The position numbers and the translations under genes are program-made. A stretch of 16,659 nucleotides of DNA from Balneolaceae bacterium UBA3186 (GTDB lineage: Bacteria; Bacteroidota; Rhodothermia; Balneolales; Balneolaceae), in assembly GCA_002364085.1 (NCBI GenBank), contig DEXK01000001.1, positions 1 to 16,659 of the forward strand, given 5' to 3'. The notes beneath the pieces were generated by a model, which saw only the letters and a list, made by a program, of their open reading frames with translations, did no database searches and was not told the origin of the DNA. Every line of letters starts with the position of its first letter. The first letter of the stretch is position 1. Shown here piece after piece: positions 1 through 7,002 of this stretch.

Positions 1-18
1 CTTTTGTCGGTACAAAAG
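1..18. repeat. Short palindrome, TTTTGT/ACAAAA type (copy 1)
   Basis: Seven-base arms CTTTTGT and ACAAAAG surround the four-base loop CGGT. The palindrome begins at the window edge and may extend further left. Its arms match the cores of the elements at 74-99 and 473-496, so I treat it as a member of the same intergenic family. No function can be read from it. Confidence 0.6.
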
Positions 19-73
19 TACATAGAGCAAAGGAACTGAATCCTGTAAATACACTTTGCTTAGAATAGGGTAC

Positions 74-99
74 CTACTTTTGTCTTGATACAAAAGTAG
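74..99. repeat. Palindrome with 10-base arms (copy 2)
   Basis: Perfect arms CTACTTTTGT (74-83) and ACAAAAGTAG (90-99) flank the loop CTTGAT. The loop is asymmetric, so it gives the element an orientation. Short palindromes of this kind are common between genes in Bacteroidota. It lies 17 bases before the long palindrome at 116-263 and may form one composite element with it. It has no T-run that would make it a clear terminator. Confidence 0.75.
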
Positions 100-115
100 C
101 AAAAGATCAAGCCGA

Positions 116-263
116 AGTATTTAAGACGGGTTCACTGATCCTGCGCTGAATAATCCTAAAGGTCTTCGTTCATCCTGAGAAAATTAGACACTCTTCACCT
201 GAAAGGATTATTCCTGCTTCGCAGACGCATCCGGATCACGCTCTCTTTTCCGTCTTAAATACT
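116..263. repeat. Long imperfect inverted repeat (148 bases)
   Basis: The outer 14-base arms at 116-129 and 250-263 are perfect reverse complements (AGTATTTAAGACGG and its partner). Further in, TGATCCTGCG (136-145) pairs imperfectly with 226-238, and AATAATCCT (149-157) pairs perfectly with AGGATTATT (204-212). The whole segment could therefore fold into one long interrupted stem. It contains no open frame that looks like a gene. It resembles non-coding dispersed repeats or MITE-like elements, but mobility is not shown because no target-site duplication or transposase is visible. Confidence 0.75.
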
Positions 264-602
264 AAGGGCGAGTTTTTCTTTTGACAATTAGCTTTAAAAC
301 TGCCAACCACTTATATGATATCTACAGTGACGATAATTATGAAACTAAATCTAAAATTGAAAGCAATTAATCAACCTAAAATTCTTTGTTTGGCGAAACA
401 GCGGCTCATGTTTACTCAAAGCAGTAATATAATTCTACTGTGAGGAGTTTAGAATCTTATAGATTTTTTGGACACTTTTGTATTAAGACAAAAGTGACAA
501 TCTATAAATAAAAATAAATTATAGTTAAGGCTTACATTAGATCAATTTCTTTCCTATTTCACCTAAACTTCCTTAGCTTCTACACAACAAATCATCTGAG
601 CT
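264..602. other. AT-rich intergenic stretch without a recognised gene
   Basis: I see no convincing coding frame here on either strand. Apart from the palindrome at 473-496, the stretch holds only AT-rich sequence leading up to the TTG-started gene at 603. A promoter for that gene should lie here, but I could not pick out a convincing Bacteroidota-type TTTG / TAnnTTTG pair. Confidence 0.5.
473..496. repeat. Palindrome with 9-base arms (copy 3, inverted orientation)
   Basis: Arms CACTTTTGT (473-481) and ACAAAAGTG (488-496) flank the loop ATTAAG. Read on the other strand the loop is CTTAAT, close to the CTTGAT loop of the copy at 74-99, so the two copies face opposite ways. Together they bracket about 420 bases that include the long palindrome. 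Confidence 0.7.
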
Positions 603-1019
603 TTGAAACGACGACCATTAATTACCATTCTTCTTACACTTTCTTGTATTGTAAGTGCTGTGATATTAGTGGCTACACCTTCACATAAAGCTATTGATTA
701 CAGCGCCGCCCAAAATCTGGATTCTTTGATCGCTTCAGCACTTAGCCAGGAACCTTCCATTGGCACAAACTTCAGAAGATATGATATTGAAGTAGACTCG
801 AATTTTACCCGAACGGTGTATAGAGTTCCGGTTCACCCTACTTTTTCAAAAACGATGTTTCATTATACATTGCATCAAAAGCTTTCAAAACTTAAGATCG
901 ATTCTCCGGCTAAAGTCCTTTTTCCGGAGAGAGATATGAATATTTATATTTATGATAACGGGACGATAAGAAGTACGATCAGATTGATCACAACAGAACC
1001 AAAACAAGAAAGTGAGTAA
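603..1019 (+). CDS. Small membrane-anchored protein of unknown function
   Basis: I do not recognise the family of this 138-residue protein. It starts with a basic MKRR segment, then a hydrophobic stretch at about residues 6-24 that reads as an uncleaved anchor or signal peptide. The remainder is polar, with a motif-like centre (RVPVHPTF, HYTLHQKL) and a short beta-rich end, and would lie outside the cytoplasm. The start is TTG: an in-frame TGA lies only two codons upstream, and the first in-frame ATG is near residue 85, so no ATG start preserves the anchor. Its stop TAA shares one base with the ATG of the downstream hydrolase (TAATG), which implies translational coupling and perhaps a joint role. 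A helper for the hydrolase is possible but unproven. Confidence 0.7.
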   Translation: MKRRPLITILLTLSCIVSAVILVATPSHKAIDYSAAQNLDSLIASALSQEPSIGTNFRRYDIEVDSNFTRTVYRVPVHPTFSKTMFHYTLHQKLSKLKIDSPAKVLFPERDMNIYIYDNGTIRSTIRLITTEPKQESE

Positions 1020-1876
1020 TGGGAAAGAGTAATCCTCCTGCATTATTAAAAAGGCTCCAACTAAAGGAATTTACTCAACCTGATATTATTCAGGTCAAAT
1101 ACCCCATATTTCTTTGTCATGGATTTGGTGCCATTGGTTCACTTGTAAAACCCTCTCCTCTTCATGATCCATGCATGTTGATGAGAGAGCACGGTGTAAT
1201 TGCTTTCGCACCAAATGTAGTTCCTTATGCTTCCATAGAAACCAGAGCTAAGAATTGGGTTCGGTTGATCAATAAAGTGTGTGATGATTACGGATTTAAA
1301 AAAGTAAACGTAGTTGCCCATAGTATGGGCGGACTTGATATGCGTTATGCACTTTCTCATCTTGGAATTGCTGATAAAGTAAGTTCATTGACAACTGTAG
1401 CTTCCCCTCATCGTGGTACTTTTCTTGCAGATCTGATTCTAAAAACACCTGAGATCATCACAGAAAAACTTAGCGGTTTAGTAGATTGGTTTGGTGATAA
1501 TGTGTATCCAAATGAGAAAAGCCAGGTACTCAGTTCAGTCGAACAGCTATGCATAAACTTTATACAGGATGAATTCAATCCAAACACACCTGATATTGAA
1601 GGATTTCCTTATTTCTCGTACAGTGCCGCCGTGGGCAAAGGAACAGATTTTTCTCTCAACCCTGTATTCATGTTCCAGAACACTCAGATCTTTGCAAAAG
1701 AAGCCGTAAACGATTCCTTTGTATCTGTAAAAAGTGCCCAGTGGGGAGAACACCTGGGAACAGTTCCACTATCTCATATGCACCAGATCAATGTGCAGGT
1801 AAGCAAAGAATTCAAACCCATTTATAATGACTTCTGGGTAGAAGTGCTGAAGATGTTGAGAGAGAAAGGGTTTTAG
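1019..1876 (+). CDS. Lipase-like alpha/beta hydrolase
   Basis: This 285-residue protein has the layout of the family I bacterial triacylglycerol lipases. The oxyanion-loop motif HGFG is at residues 34-37 and the nucleophile elbow AHSMGG carries Ser102. The downstream SPHRG (129-133) matches the conserved TPHRG-type strand end. The acid is probably Asp232 in NDSFV, and the base His253 in SHMHQIN. Carboxylic-ester hydrolysis is therefore well supported; the substrate (triacylglycerol or another ester) is not. I see no signal peptide or membrane segment, unlike secreted Pseudomonas lipases, so it probably acts in the cytoplasm or leaves by another route. It overlaps the upstream membrane-anchored gene by one base and is likely translated with it. 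It is followed by a repeat-rich convergent gap. Confidence 0.85.
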   Translation: MGKSNPPALLKRLQLKEFTQPDIIQVKYPIFLCHGFGAIGSLVKPSPLHDPCMLMREHGVIAFAPNVVPYASIETRAKNWVRLINKVCDDYGFKKVNVVAHSMGGLDMRYALSHLGIADKVSSLTTVASPHRGTFLADLILKTPEIITEKLSGLVDWFGDNVYPNEKSQVLSSVEQLCINFIQDEFNPNTPDIEGFPYFSYSAAVGKGTDFSLNPVFMFQNTQIFAKEAVNDSFVSVKSAQWGEHLGTVPLSHMHQINVQVSKEFKPIYNDFWVEVLKMLREKGF

Positions 1877-1927
1877 TGAATATTGAATAATGAAAATTCA
1901 ATAATGAATGATGAATTAACCTCGTTT

Positions 1928-1969
1928 CGAACGTCTCGTTCGGAATGCAATTCGGAAGCTCCTGCTTCC
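1928..1969. repeat. Two adjacent small hairpins
   Basis: CGAACG (1928-1933) pairs with CGTTCG (1937-1942), and GGAAGC (1954-1959) pairs with GCTTCC (1964-1969) around the loop TCCT. They lie 50-90 bases past the hydrolase stop codon. A role in ending that transcript is possible, but no T-run follows. They may equally be dispersed repeat sequence. Confidence 0.55.
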
Positions 1970-2109
1970 TCTCTAACACTCATTGAGGTTTTATAAATTA
2001 AAGTTCTTATATCCATTTAGACATTCTATTGAGACAAGAAAGTGGATTCTAATCGAACAGATCAGAAGACCAAGATTGTTTTCGAACTCACGTCCTAAAA
2101 CATCCCTCG

Positions 2110-2155
2110 GATCAAGTCGAGAACCGTCGACTTGATCATCTCCCTTCAAAGGGAG
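2110..2155. repeat. Tandem hairpins between convergent genes
   Basis: Perfect 11-base arms GATCAAGTCGA (2110-2120) and TCGACTTGATC (2127-2137) flank the loop GAACCG. Immediately after comes CTCCCTT / AAGGGAG (2140-2155), followed by GTTTT. The second hairpin with its short T-run could act as a weak intrinsic terminator for + strand transcription from the hydrolase genes. Both hairpins could also be part of a dispersed repeat. Confidence 0.6.
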
Positions 2156-2166
2156 GTTTTGGACAC

Positions 2167-2255
2167 TGTCATGTCGAACGTATGTGAGACATCTAAAAAT
2201 TTACCTTAAAAACGACCTTTAGATTTCTCAGTCGACAAGCTCCTTCGAAATGACA
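2167..2255. repeat. Imperfect palindromic dispersed repeat (TGTCATTTCGA family, copy A)
   Basis: The element begins TGTCATGTCGAA and ends with the near reverse complement TTCGAAATGACA. The reverse complement of its right arm (2221-2255) matches 12229-12263 at 31 of 35 positions by direct comparison, so it is a dispersed family with two copies in this window. It lies between the convergent hydrolase and surE genes. Such palindromes are common in Bacteroidota genomes; function unknown. Confidence 0.8.
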
Positions 2256-2268
2256 AGAGAATCAGTGA

Positions 2269-3030
2269 TCACAGGTCCTCTTCCCCAAACTCCTTCAACA
2301 AATTATAATCAGTAAGATCATATTGGATCGGAGTAACCGTAGCATTTCCTTCATTCAAAATATGGATATCAGAATCATTGCCTTCATCCAGCAACTCAAA
2401 CTGCCCGGTTAGCCAGTAGTATGCACGATTAAAAGGATCTACTCTGTCTTCGTATTCTTCTACATAGCGACTGTCTGCCATTCGGCTCCATTGAATTCCT
2501 TTGAATTCTCCTTCAGGAGCATTTACGTTCAAAGTCACTCCTTTTGGAAGGCCTTTATCCAGCACAAATTTTACTACTCTGCGCGCCGCTTCCTGTGCAC
2601 CTTTCAGATCAGCCTGTTCCGGATACGCCGTACAACTTACCGCTATAGAAGGATATCCAAGAATAGTACCTTCGGTTGCAGCACTAACCGTCCCTGAGTA
2701 TAAAATATTGATACCCGCATTACTTCCATGATTGATTCCGCTTAAAACCAGATCAGGTTTTCTGTCCAATAGATTACCATGAGCGAGTTTTACACAATCT
2801 GCAGGCGTTCCATTAACAGCAAAGCCTTTGTATTTCTTCGCTACGGTCATCTCATTAGCCCGTAACGGCACCGACATGGTAATGGCATGCCCTACAGCGC
2901 TTTGTTGCCGATCGGGCGCTACAACCACAACTTCACCAAACTCTGAGGCTACTTCTGCAAGAGCTTTTATTCCAGGTGAAAAGATTCCGTCATCATTACA
3001 AACTAAGATCAATGGTTTGGAACTACTCAT
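2269..3030 (-). CDS. surE: 5'/3'-nucleotidase SurE
   Basis: SurE is a metal-dependent phosphatase that removes phosphate from nucleoside monophosphates in the cytoplasm. This 253-residue protein has the family signature NDDGIFSPG at residues 12-20. Asp13, Asp14, Ser44 (in RQQSAVGH) and Asn100 (in SGINHGSNAG) line up with the known metal ligands Asp8, Asp9, Ser39 and Asn95 of Thermotoga SurE. The conserved YSGTVSAATEG follows at 111-121. Length is normal. The ATG overlaps the panB stop in an ATGA quartet, and a strong Shine-Dalgarno GGAGG (3034-3038 on the + strand as CCTCC) lies inside the last panB codons three bases upstream. This fixes the start and suggests coupled translation. It is the last gene of its - strand run. 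Confidence 0.96.
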   Translation of the reverse strand: MSSSKPLILVCNDDGIFSPGIKALAEVASEFGEVVVVAPDRQQSAVGHAITMSVPLRANEMTVAKKYKGFAVNGTPADCVKLAHGNLLDRKPDLVLSGINHGSNAGINILYSGTVSAATEGTILGYPSIAVSCTAYPEQADLKGAQEAARRVVKFVLDKGLPKGVTLNVNAPEGEFKGIQWSRMADSRYVEEYEDRVDPFNRAYYWLTGQFELLDEGNDSDIHILNEGNATVTPIQYDLTDYNLLKEFGEEDL

Positions 3031-3857
3031 GAGCCTCCGTATTGCTCTTCTTTATTTGGAAAATCTTTAGACTTTACATCTGATATATATTGTTGAACAG
3101 CATCTGTCATAGTAGAATGCAGATCAGCATAACGGCGTAAGAACCGTGGGTTGAATCCTTTATTCAAACCCAGCATATCATGAAGAACAAGAACCTGTCC
3201 GTCGCACCCGGCTCCGGCACCAATACCAATTGTAGGGATATCTAATTCTTTTGAAACGCGCTCTGCTAATTTAGCCGGGATCTTTTCAAGCACTATTGAA
3301 AAACATCCTGCTTCTTGCAAAAGTTTTGCATCGTTGATCAGATCTTGAGCTTCTTCTTCATCCGTTGCTCTTACCTTGTAGGTTCCAAATTTATAAATGC
3401 TCTGAGGTGTCAAACCTAAATGACCCATAACTGGGATGCCTGCATCTACGATTTTCTTTACCGTATCAATGATTGGTTTACCGCCTTCCATTTTCACAGC
3501 ATGAGCGCCGGCTTCCTTCATCATACGCCCGGCATTGATCAACGCTTCTTTTGCCGTAACCTGATAACTCATAAACGGCATGTCTGCAATCACCAACGCT
3601 CTGTCAACTCCACGTACCACACAGGAAGTGTGATAGATCATATGATCTAAAGTCATTGGCACAGTAGTTTCAAAACCGGCCATCACGTTACTTGCTGAAT
3701 CGCCTACTAAGATGATCTCGATTCCAGCCTGATCTATAATTTGGGCCATTGTGAAATCATAAGCTGTCAACATAGAGATCTTCTCTCCTTGTTGCTTCAT
3801 ATCTACTACCGTTTGTGTAGTAATTTTTGCAGGGCGATCAGAAGTATTTGTACTCAT
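3027..3857 (-). CDS. panB: 3-methyl-2-oxobutanoate hydroxymethyltransferase (ketopantoate synthase)
   Basis: PanB transfers a hydroxymethyl group from 5,10-methylene-tetrahydrofolate to 2-oxoisovalerate, the first committed step of pantothenate and CoA synthesis. The 276-residue protein shows the (beta/alpha)8 family motifs in order: LTAYDF (30-35), VGDSASNVM (51-59) with metal-binding Asp53, ADMPF with Asp92, KMEGG with Glu124, and VMGHLGLTPQS (143-153). LEKIP with the probable catalytic base Glu191 follows, then IGIGAGAGCDGQVLV (210-224). All key residues are present. It starts two bases after the fabZ stop and overlaps surE by four bases, so the three genes are very likely co-transcribed. 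No panC or panD is visible in the window. Confidence 0.96.
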   Translation of the reverse strand: MSTNTSDRPAKITTQTVVDMKQQGEKISMLTAYDFTMAQIIDQAGIEIILVGDSASNVMAGFETTVPMTLDHMIYHTSCVVRGVDRALVIADMPFMSYQVTAKEALINAGRMMKEAGAHAVKMEGGKPIIDTVKKIVDAGIPVMGHLGLTPQSIYKFGTYKVRATDEEEAQDLINDAKLLQEAGCFSIVLEKIPAKLAERVSKELDIPTIGIGAGAGCDGQVLVLHDMLGLNKGFNPRFLRRYADLHSTMTDAVQQYISDVKSKDFPNKEEQYGGS

Positions 3858-3859
3858 AG

Positions 3860-4294
3860 TTATTTATTCTTAGGTACTACAGCGGCTGAAGCTTCAATTT
3901 CGCAAGCCACTTCTCCATCTACAGTAGCCACTCCGGTCATAACAACAAAATTTCTTCTCATTTGACCTAAAGTTACTTCCAACTTTAGCTGATCACCCGG
4001 AACGACTTGTCTACGGAATTTTGCATTTTTTATTCCTGTAAATACCATAATGGAGTTTTCAGGATCTTCAACCTTTTCGGTCATTAATAAAATAGCTCCT
4101 GCTTGGGCAAGTGCTTCCACCTGAAGCACTCCCGGCATAATGGGCTGTCCCGGAAAATGTCCGTTAAAATATTCTTCGTTAGCCGTCACATTTTTAAGAG
4201 CAGTGATTTTTTCATCTGTAGTTTCCAACACTCGATCAACCAACAAAAAGGGATAACGATGTGGGAGAATTTTTTTAATGTCTTCTATCTGCAT
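3860..4294 (-). CDS. fabZ: 3-hydroxyacyl-[acyl-carrier-protein] dehydratase FabZ
   Basis: FabZ dehydrates 3-hydroxyacyl-ACP to trans-2-enoyl-ACP in type II fatty-acid synthesis. The 144-residue hot-dog-fold protein begins with the typical PHRYPFLLVDRV (11-22). It carries the catalytic histidine in GHFPGQPIMPG (His46) and the catalytic glutamate in LQVEALAQ (Glu60). Length matches stand-alone FabZ. Many Bacteroidota also carry FabZ fused to LpxC; here it is a separate protein with no lipid A genes next to it, so the genome may hold a second, fused copy. It lies 36 bases after menG and two bases before panB on the same strand. Confidence 0.95.
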   Translation of the reverse strand: MQIEDIKKILPHRYPFLLVDRVLETTDEKITALKNVTANEEYFNGHFPGQPIMPGVLQVEALAQAGAILLMTEKVEDPENSIMVFTGIKNAKFRRQVVPGDQLKLEVTLGQMRRNFVVMTGVATVDGEVACEIEASAAVVPKNK

Positions 4295-4330
4295 TTGTTT
4301 TCTTTAATTTTGAAGTGCGTGAATATACAA

Positions 4331-5020
4331 TTATTGAACAATTCCTACATAAACGTATGCAATTCCACCGGTAAGCTTTATTGCCTTTGTTTCTTTAAAT
4401 GCCTCTGAATTTTGCATTAGCTTTAAAAAATTATCACCTGCCGGAAATGTAGCACTAGTTCTAGGTAAATAAGTGTAAGCCTCTCTGTTTCCACTTAACC
4501 AACCGCCAACTGCGGGCATAATATGTTGACTATACATGTTATATGGAAATTTTAATAAGCCTTTTGGTTGCCCGAATTCCAAAACAACTACTCTTCCGCC
4601 CGGTTTTACAACTCTTGCAAGTTCTTTTAATGCAACAACAGGATCATCTACATTTCTGATCCCAAATGCTATACTGGAAATATCAAACCGATCATTTTCA
4701 TAAGGTAGATCCATCGCATCTGCTACTTCAAAATCGATTTCAAGGCCTTTTTCTTTCGCTTTTTCTGGTGCTGGTTCGATCATAGGTGCACAAAAGTCTG
4801 TACCTAAAACATAGCCCGTATCGCCAACTGCTTTTTTAAATTCTATAGCAAGATCACCGGTTCCTGTTGCACAATCAAGCACATGATTTCCTTCCTTTGC
4901 TTCACTTTCCAGAATGGCTTTTTTTCTCCAAGCATGATGAACGCCAAACGACAGAACCGTATTCACTCGGTCATAATCACTGGCAATATCCGCAAACATG
5001 GATCTTACTTTTTCACTCAT
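4331..5020 (-). CDS. menG: Demethylmenaquinone methyltransferase (UbiE/MenG family)
   Basis: This SAM-dependent methyltransferase carries out the last step of menaquinone synthesis, C-methylation of demethylmenaquinone at the membrane. The 229-residue sequence opens with the family-typical VRSMFADIASDYDRVNTVLS. SAM motif I is LDCATGTGD (48-56). The acidic loop GTDF (73-76), the family hallmark FGIRNVDDP (119-127) and VVKPGGRVVVLEF (137-149) follow. The carboxy end AYVYVGIVQ is also typical. The UbiE branch could act on ubiquinone precursors as well, but the inferred lineage makes menaquinone the likely product. The 111-base gap upstream may hold a promoter, so this gene could head a menG-fabZ-panB-surE unit. 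No strong Shine-Dalgarno is seen. Confidence 0.93.
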   Translation of the reverse strand: MSEKVRSMFADIASDYDRVNTVLSFGVHHAWRKKAILESEAKEGNHVLDCATGTGDLAIEFKKAVGDTGYVLGTDFCAPMIEPAPEKAKEKGLEIDFEVADAMDLPYENDRFDISSIAFGIRNVDDPVVALKELARVVKPGGRVVVLEFGQPKGLLKFPYNMYSQHIMPAVGGWLSGNREAYTYLPRTSATFPAGDNFLKLMQNSEAFKETKAIKLTGGIAYVYVGIVQ

Positions 5021-5038
5021 AATATCTTTTTGATCTAT

Positions 5039-5113
5039 TTATTCTGTGCTTTTAAAACCAAGCTTTTTAAATAATGGTTTCCAGCGTTCAAAGATAAGGA
5101 AGATTAGCTTCAG
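5039..5113 (-). other. Possible short peptide frame or gene remnant upstream of menG
   Basis: On the - strand a CTG codon (at 5113) opens a 24-codon frame ending in TAA at 5039. It encodes a hydrophobic then aromatic and basic sequence that includes FERWKPLFKKLGFKST. There is no ATG and an in-frame TAA lies two codons upstream. It could be the tail of a lost gene, an unusual leader peptide, or chance. It sits in the only sizeable gap of this - strand gene run. Confidence 0.2.
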
Positions 5114-5131
5114 AAATTATTGAAGTTTTCG

Positions 5132-5743
5132 TTACTCATCGAGATGATTTATGATGTTCAATTCTACAACTTCAAACTTTTGAGCATCCCAAGTAAGATA
5201 ATTAATTGCACCATTCTGATGTTCTATTTGATGCATATTCTTTAATCCTAAGCCAAGCCATTCTGAAAGTAAGATCCGTATTAATCTTCCGTGTAGCATA
5301 AAAACAATGTGTTCTTCTTTGCTTAGTTCTAATATCTCTTCAATTTTTGATGACGCTCTTTTATAAACCTGAATAGGATTTTCTCCATTATCAGGTGCCA
5401 TCTCAAGTTCACCAGAACTCCAATTTTGATGCAAAGAAATAAGATCCGATTTCACATCGTCAAATCTTTTTCCTTCAAGTGTGCCAAAATCCATTTCATC
5501 CAGTTCAGTGTATCCTTCAGCATCAAGGTTAAATGATTTGCATAATGGAACTACCGATTCTTTGGCTCTTTTTAAACTACTGGTTACAATCTTTGACACG
5601 GATTTTCCTTCGAAAAAAGCGACTACTGATTCCGCTTGTTTTCTCCCTTTTTCATTTAAAGAAGCGTCGATCCCTCTTCCCTGCATCTTTTTGGACTTAT
5701 TGAACGCCGTTTCTCCGTGTCTGATTATATATAGATGTTTCAT
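5132..5743 (-). CDS. Histidine phosphatase family protein (phosphoglycerate mutase-like)
   Basis: The 203-residue protein belongs to the histidine phosphatase superfamily, whose members form a phospho-histidine intermediate. The RHGET motif at residues 8-12 supplies Arg8 and the nucleophile His9. SSLKRAKES holds the phosphate-binding Arg59. The acidic ELDEMDFGTLEG (80-91) gives the probable proton donor Glu83, and LHGRLIR supplies the second catalytic histidine, His151. It is shorter than cofactor-dependent phosphoglycerate mutases and more like the phosphatase branch (CobC/PhoE-like), so a phosphatase is more likely than a mutase; the substrate cannot be read. Its ATG overlaps the stop of the upstream lipoprotein gene in an ATGA quartet, indicating coupled translation. 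Confidence 0.9.
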   Translation of the reverse strand: MKHLYIIRHGETAFNKSKKMQGRGIDASLNEKGRKQAESVVAFFEGKSVSKIVTSSLKRAKESVVPLCKSFNLDAEGYTELDEMDFGTLEGKRFDDVKSDLISLHQNWSSGELEMAPDNGENPIQVYKRASSKIEEILELSKEEHIVFMLHGRLIRILLSEWLGLGLKNMHQIEHQNGAINYLTWDAQKFEVVELNIINHLDE

Positions 5744-6327
5744 AACCGAAGTGAAATATCTAAAGCATCGAAATACAAACTTTGGTATAATTTTCTAACA
5801 CCCGTTCTGAATGTGGCAAGCTGATATTCTGTATTCCTTTTCTCACTAGGCTTCATAAACTTTACAGCGTCTCCCGGAAAGTTCACAGATGCCATGTTTA
5901 CTACTGTCTTTTTTGTATTTGAAGAAACTAATTTCCCATCTACAATAATATCTGCTTTCATTTTCATTACATAAATGGGCCCCGGTTTCAAGAAATTAAA
6001 TGTAAACCTTCCTCGTTTTACTGTTACTTCTCTCACTTCAAAAGCTATATCAGATTCTGTTTTTTCTGATACCTCAAAATTCCCGATCTGGTTTTTATAC
6101 CCTAAAACAATTTGTTGCAAAATGTTTTTTCCGATCTCCTCAGTTAAATTTATAGACAGAATATCGTTTTTAACCTCATCAGAAAACCATTTTGAAGCAT
6201 CCCCTAGACGCACTTCTGAAGCGTTTAATGCAATGGTTTTTGGTGTTTTCTCTTGGTGTGCAACCGAATATGAAGATGTACAATTATGAAGAAAAAGCAG
6301 CAGGCCTACAAATGTAAGTATCTTCAC
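5740..6327 (-). CDS. Putative lipoprotein of unknown function
   Basis: I do not recognise this 195-residue protein. It begins with a short hydrophobic signal peptide and a candidate lipobox, LHNC, giving Cys16 as the lipidated residue. Asn at -1 is not the usual Gly or Ala, so lipidation is likely but not certain. The mature part looks like a mixed alpha/beta domain, with a basic beta-strand segment around TVKRGRFTFNF and a later FPGDAVKFM. It would sit in the periplasm or on the outer membrane. The start is GTG, overlapping the stop of the upstream membrane-protein gene (GTGA), and the gene's own stop overlaps the histidine phosphatase start. The three overlapping genes suggest a shared role, perhaps in the envelope. 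Confidence 0.75.
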   Translation of the reverse strand: MKILTFVGLLLFLHNCTSSYSVAHQEKTPKTIALNASEVRLGDASKWFSDEVKNDILSINLTEEIGKNILQQIVLGYKNQIGNFEVSEKTESDIAFEVREVTVKRGRFTFNFLKPGPIYVMKMKADIIVDGKLVSSNTKKTVVNMASVNFPGDAVKFMKPSEKRNTEYQLATFRTGVRKLYQSLYFDALDISLRL

Positions 6328-6971
6328 TTATTTTTATTCCTTGTCTTGTGATAATTAATAGTTTTAAAAAGTGAATCCTGCATATTTTGGATATTTCCGG
6401 AATATAATCCTTCCTTTATTCCATATCTCACTAGTAACATATTCAGAATCCTGTCTTGACGCGGAGCTTTGTTTTTATTTGTTTTTACTGATATCCAACT
6501 TAGTAACATTTTCAATAAGCCTACTTTAAACATGAAAAAGAGAGCTAAACCCACCCAGGTTGCACTTTCATTTCCCTGCATTGAAAGATAGATCAAAGAG
6601 GCCGCTGTGGCAACGTATAGAAAACCGTCGAAGTGAAATAGCCTTGCAACGCTGTTTAAAACAGGAGTTACAAAAGCACTTGTGTTATAATACCAAAAAA
6701 GAAAAAATGTGAGACAAATTACCCCGGATAAAAAAGGATTTAAACTTAAAAGCACAAGTACTAAATAAAGAATAAGCGACATACCATTGCAGCTACTTAC
6801 CCAATAATCAGCATTCTTAACGATTTTCTCCAAATCGTGTTTTTTTAGCAAACCGGGTATATACCGCTGAATTTCTTCGCTTGTTGTGTGATACCAATTT
6901 CCGTTTGATGTAGTAATCCCATCAGGGAGCTCCACCATATTCCATTCAAACTTGCCTGCTTTTCTACTCAT
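6324..6971 (-). CDS. Integral membrane protein of unknown function
   Basis: From the ATG at 6971 the protein is 215 residues long. A soluble N-terminal region of about 60 residues (with WYHTTSEEIQRYIPGLLKKH) precedes four hydrophobic segments at about 64-78, 80-95, 116-131 and 137-158. A basic C-terminal tail follows (KTNKNKAPRQDR, ending RNKNK). I chose this ATG over an in-frame TTG at 7016, because the TTG would overlap comF by 14 bases and add an unlikely 15-residue start. The family is not recognised. The stop TGA overlaps the GTG of the lipoprotein gene, and comF ends 31 bases upstream, so it looks like the second gene of one transcript. A membrane partner for the lipoprotein is a reasonable inference. 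Confidence 0.75.
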   Translation of the reverse strand: MSRKAGKFEWNMVELPDGITTSNGNWYHTTSEEIQRYIPGLLKKHDLEKIVKNADYWVSSCNGMSLILYLVLVLLSLNPFLSGVICLTFFLFWYYNTSAFVTPVLNSVARLFHFDGFLYVATAASLIYLSMQGNESATWVGLALFFMFKVGLLKMLLSWISVKTNKNKAPRQDRILNMLLVRYGIKEGLYSGNIQNMQDSLFKTINYHKTRNKNK

Positions 6972-7002
6972 TGTACAAATATACCCTAAACAAATGCCGA
7001 AT

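Noticed and set aside
74..263. CRISPR-like repeat array
   Set aside because: The repeats are palindromes of different lengths with irregular spacing and no repeated unit-spacer pattern. No cas gene is present.
1139..1753. - strand frames opposite the hydrolase
   Set aside because: The hydrolase frame holds the complete catalytic motifs. The antisense frames have none.
2491..3070. + strand open frames opposite surE and the end of panB
   Set aside because: They mirror well-supported genes on the other strand and show no family motifs.
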